Source of the DNA: CAZCWX01 sp964502465
Lineage (GTDB): Bacteria; Desulfobacterota; Binatia; Bin18
Assembly: GCA_964502465.1 (NCBI GenBank)
Contig: CAZCWX010000618.1
Location: forward strand, 1-7,392
Reading direction: 5' to 3'
Length of the DNA stretch: 7,392 bases
Shown: positions 5,643 through 7,392 of the stretch, piece after piece
Layout: the number at the start of each line of letters is the position of its first letter
Position numbering within the stretch: position 1 is the first letter of the stretch
Notes under the pieces: model-generated
The model's input: only the letters and a program-made list of their open reading frames with translations
Told to the model about the DNA's origin: nothing
Database searches by the model: none
Made by a program: the position numbers and the translations under genes

Positions 5643-5803
5643 GAGCGACTCGCCCAGTTCATCAGCGACGCCTCGAGTTCGATCGCACGTAGGCCCACCT
5701 CGTGCTCAGCCGCGTACTTTTCCATTTCCTTGACCTGTGGCGCATGGCGGCCAGTCGTTTCGCGCATGCTGGCATACATGCTGGCACAGACGGTGTAATC
5801 CAT
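5643..5803 (-). pseudogene. 5' remnant of a reverse-strand gene, unidentified
   Basis: Reading leftwards from an ATG at 5801-5803, about 50 codons give a convincing soluble protein: MDYTVCASMYASMRETTGRH, then QVKEMEKYAAEHEVGLRAIE, then LEASLMNWA. Charge and helix pattern look natural, while the opposite strand over the same stretch gives Ser/Cys/Ala-rich text typical of an antisense shadow. A stop lies two codons upstream of the ATG, and gggtga (reverse strand, 5807-5812) could serve as Shine-Dalgarno, so the ATG is a plausible true start. Past about 5643 the frame simply runs antisense to the CoA-transferase C-terminus and no longer looks real. I do not recognise the family. It is probably a gene start whose remainder was removed when it was joined to the CoA-transferase end. 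Confidence 0.4.
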
Positions 5804-5884
5804 TGGTCACCCGATCCAGGAGGAGCACTTGCTTTTGCTACGGCGAAAGGCAGATCATAGTGGAGAGAGGAGAAAGAGAGCACC

Positions 5885-6916
5885 ATGGCACGACAATTAT
5901 GCTGTAGATCGCCACGGTGGCTTATCCTGCTTGCTGGGCTGATCTTTCTTTTCCCGCCCCCTGCCTGGACATGGGATGAAGCAACCTTTTTTCAGAAGCA
6001 GCTCATAACCTACTCTTTTGTGTTGCCTGAGTACCGGCAAGATCCCCAAGCCGCAATGGTCATCGGCTCGCCGCAGACCTATACCATCAAAAAGAAAGAC
6101 ACGTTACTCGACATCGCCCGGTACTTTGACCTTGGTTATAATGAGTTGGTTACCGTATACCCCAATGTTGATCCGTGGGTACCAGATCCTGGAGAGACGC
6201 TGCAGCTCCCAACGATCTGGGCGCTGCCACAAAGCCGCTTCCAAGGCATCGTGGTTAATATTCCTGAGATGCGCCTGTATTATTTTCCCCCGGCAACCAC
6301 GAAAAGCACCTCGCGGACTGTGATTACCCTGCCGGTTGGAGTAGGACGAGAAAACTGGCCGACTCCACAGGCACGGTTCACTATCCGCGGAAAAACCGTC
6401 AACCCTACTTGGGTCATTCCCGCATCGATCAGACAGGAGCGGATACAAAAAAAGGGCTGGAGTGAGCGCAGTATTCCTGGAGGATCGGCGAAAAACCCCC
6501 TAGGCAAACATCGCATCGAATTGACCCTCCCATCATACGCCATTCATGGCACGAATAACCCCTGGGCTGTAGGCCGACTTGCCACCCATGGTTGTATTCG
6601 TCTTTATCCAGAAGACATCGCTCAGCTTTTCCACATCATTCACGTTGGCACTCCAGGTGAGTTCATTTATCAGCCGGTGAAAGTTGGCTCCCACCATGGC
6701 CGGGTATACGTCGAGGTGCATGAAGACCTCTATGGTCTCGTCCCTGACCTTCAGGCCGAGGCTTATCAAGTCACGGCACAGAGCGGCTGGGGAGAAGCCA
6801 TTGACCACTCACGTCTCCAGCAAGCGGTGCGGGATAAGTCAGGCGTACCGGTGGATGTCACCAAAGACGTGTGGCCAGAACAGAGAGAAGAAATGGTCCG
6901 GGTTGGAGGTGAATAA
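5885..6916 (+). CDS. Secreted L,D-transpeptidase (YkuD domain) with LysM domain
   Basis: This 343-residue enzyme forms 3-3 cross-links in peptidoglycan or attaches proteins to it, acting in the periplasm. A signal peptide covers residues 1-29 (basic RQLCCRSPRW, then hydrophobic LILLAGLIFLFPPP, likely cut after AWT or AWTW). A LysM peptidoglycan-binding domain spans about 65-109 (TYTIKKKDTLLDIARYF, then YPNVDPWVPDPGE, then LQLPT). The YkuD catalytic domain spans about 121-265. Its signature is HGTNNPWAVG at 221-230 and THGCIRL at 234-240: His221, His235, nucleophile Cys237 and Arg239 are all present, with Thr in place of the usual Ser before HGC. A further 80 residues follow, probably a small domain of unknown role. 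Shine-Dalgarno-like aggag/gagag sequences lie upstream of the ATG. The gene looks intact and single, and converges on the barrel gene to its right. Confidence 0.92.
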   Translation: MARQLCCRSPRWLILLAGLIFLFPPPAWTWDEATFFQKQLITYSFVLPEYRQDPQAAMVIGSPQTYTIKKKDTLLDIARYFDLGYNELVTVYPNVDPWVPDPGETLQLPTIWALPQSRFQGIVVNIPEMRLYYFPPATTKSTSRTVITLPVGVGRENWPTPQARFTIRGKTVNPTWVIPASIRQERIQKKGWSERSIPGGSAKNPLGKHRIELTLPSYAIHGTNNPWAVGRLATHGCIRLYPEDIAQLFHIIHVGTPGEFIYQPVKVGSHHGRVYVEVHEDLYGLVPDLQAEAYQVTAQSGWGEAIDHSRLQQAVRDKSGVPVDVTKDVWPEQREEMVRVGGE

Positions 6917-7022
6917 CGACACGCGTTGCGCACGCCCTTAGCGATTGTCGGGGAGATGCAGTGACCGGTCGCGTCTCTCTTGAAGTGTTGGCAGGTATGC
7001 AGGTATGTGAATACGAGCTACG
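6917..7022. other. Convergent intergenic gap with 8-bp tandem duplication
   Basis: The 106 bases between the convergent transpeptidase and barrel genes hold no gene. A perfect tandem duplication of gcaggtat lies at 6991-7006. I see no strong GC stem followed by a T-run, so a terminator for either gene is not evident. Confidence 0.4.
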
Positions 7023-7392
7023 CTAGAAACTCACCTCTAGACCAAAAGCCGGGATCACATCCGCCCGCAGCCCGTCATCGTTCAGCGGAACGAAGACACC
7101 AGCATAGCCAACCACGGCTCCATAGACATTGGCCTTCAGGCCCACTGACAGATCGATAATGTCTGTACTGAACCGGCGCGAGAAGGTACGGAAATCCGGA
7201 ATAGTATCTCCCGGAACATTGGAGGGGAAATCATCCGAACGCCCAGGGGCATTGACAAACTGCGGGACAGTCACCGAAATGCGATCGGTTGTCAGATTTG
7301 AACTCCCGATCACGTCAACGAACAGGGCAAGCTGCTTTATTAATTGCAGTGTCACTCCCCCGGCATAGCGCACCCGACTGCGATCTGAGTCA
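7023..7392 (-). CDS. Outer-membrane beta-barrel protein, C-terminal part (runs off window)
   Basis: The frame is open to the window's right edge and ends with TAG at 7023-7025, giving the last 122 residues. Alternating hydrophobic and polar residues suit amphipathic membrane strands: YAGGVTLQLIKQLALFVDVI, then IIDLSVGLKANVYGAVVGYA, then VIPAFGLEVSF. A loop rich in Pro, Asp and Gly separates the first strand from the later ones (about 7160-7280). The last residue is Phe, the signal recognised by the BamA insertion machinery. PLNDDGLRADVIPAFGLE resembles the final turn and strand of transporter-like or hypothetical barrels in several Gram-negative phyla. Substrate and exact family cannot be told from this part. 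It converges on the L,D-transpeptidase gene. Confidence 0.7.
   Translation of the reverse strand, partial: DSDRSRVRYAGGVTLQLIKQLALFVDVIGSSNLTTDRISVTVPQFVNAPGRSDDFPSNVPGDTIPDFRTFSRRFSTDIIDLSVGLKANVYGAVVGYAGVFVPLNDDGLRADVIPAFGLEVSF

Noticed and set aside
6991..7006. Tandem 8-bp repeat as a possible iteron or regulatory array
   Set aside because: There are only two units, with no further copies nearby and no associated gene. A simple replication slip is enough to explain it.
1..7392. CRISPR array, tRNA, rRNA, phage attachment site or a replication origin
   Set aside because: I looked for regularly spaced repeats, tRNA-like cloverleaf ends and repeat clusters and saw none.

Overview
The window appears to come from a Gram-negative bacterium. 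A partial reverse-strand gene ends like an outer-membrane beta-barrel, with a terminal Phe, and an exported L,D-transpeptidase sits next to it. Codon use is moderately GC-rich. The combination of a TPR-ATPase fragment, a CaiB/BaiF-type gene, an IS66 element and a Doc module would suit an environmental lineage such as Desulfobacterota, Binatota or Tectomicrobia. That placement is an impression from gene style, not a demonstrated assignment.

Layout. (1) 2-1585: a large fragment of a signal-transduction ATPase with TPR-like repeats. It is the type usually found behind a class III adenylate/guanylate cyclase domain. Its Walker A motif is damaged at the 5' side and its 3' end stops abruptly at an 11-bp inverted repeat. 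(2) 1586-1914: no convincing gene; it holds the 110-bp inverted-repeat segment and one copy of a short dispersed repeat. (3) 1915-2498: a compact, apparently intact two-gene toxin-antitoxin module, with a small antitoxin overlapping a Doc/Fic-fold toxin by 1 bp. (4) 2499-2713: a second copy of the dispersed repeat and the start of a small reading frame that is cut by the next element. (5) 2714-4339: a complete single-gene IS66-family insertion sequence (ISBst12-like) with perfect 16-bp terminal inverted repeats but no visible target duplication. (6) 4340-5642: a hairpin, then a small rhodanese gene with a strong Shine-Dalgarno, then a CaiB/BaiF CoA-transferase gene that has lost its middle third including the expected catalytic Asp and is frameshifted at the junction. 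(7) 5643-5884: the apparent start of a broken reverse-strand gene. (8) 5885-6916: an intact secreted LysM/L,D-transpeptidase. (9) 7023-7392: the C-terminal end of an outer-membrane barrel protein, convergent with the transpeptidase.

Overall this is a decaying accessory segment. Three or four gene remnants surround two self-maintaining units, the toxin-antitoxin pair and the insertion sequence, and merge into envelope genes at the right end. I do not see a clear new multi-gene system. The points most worth following up are the 110-bp inverted-repeat segment at the ATPase breakpoint, the unusual antitoxin paired with Doc, the repeat copies on both sides of that module, the two-step decay of the CoA transferase, and the unidentified reverse-strand remnant.
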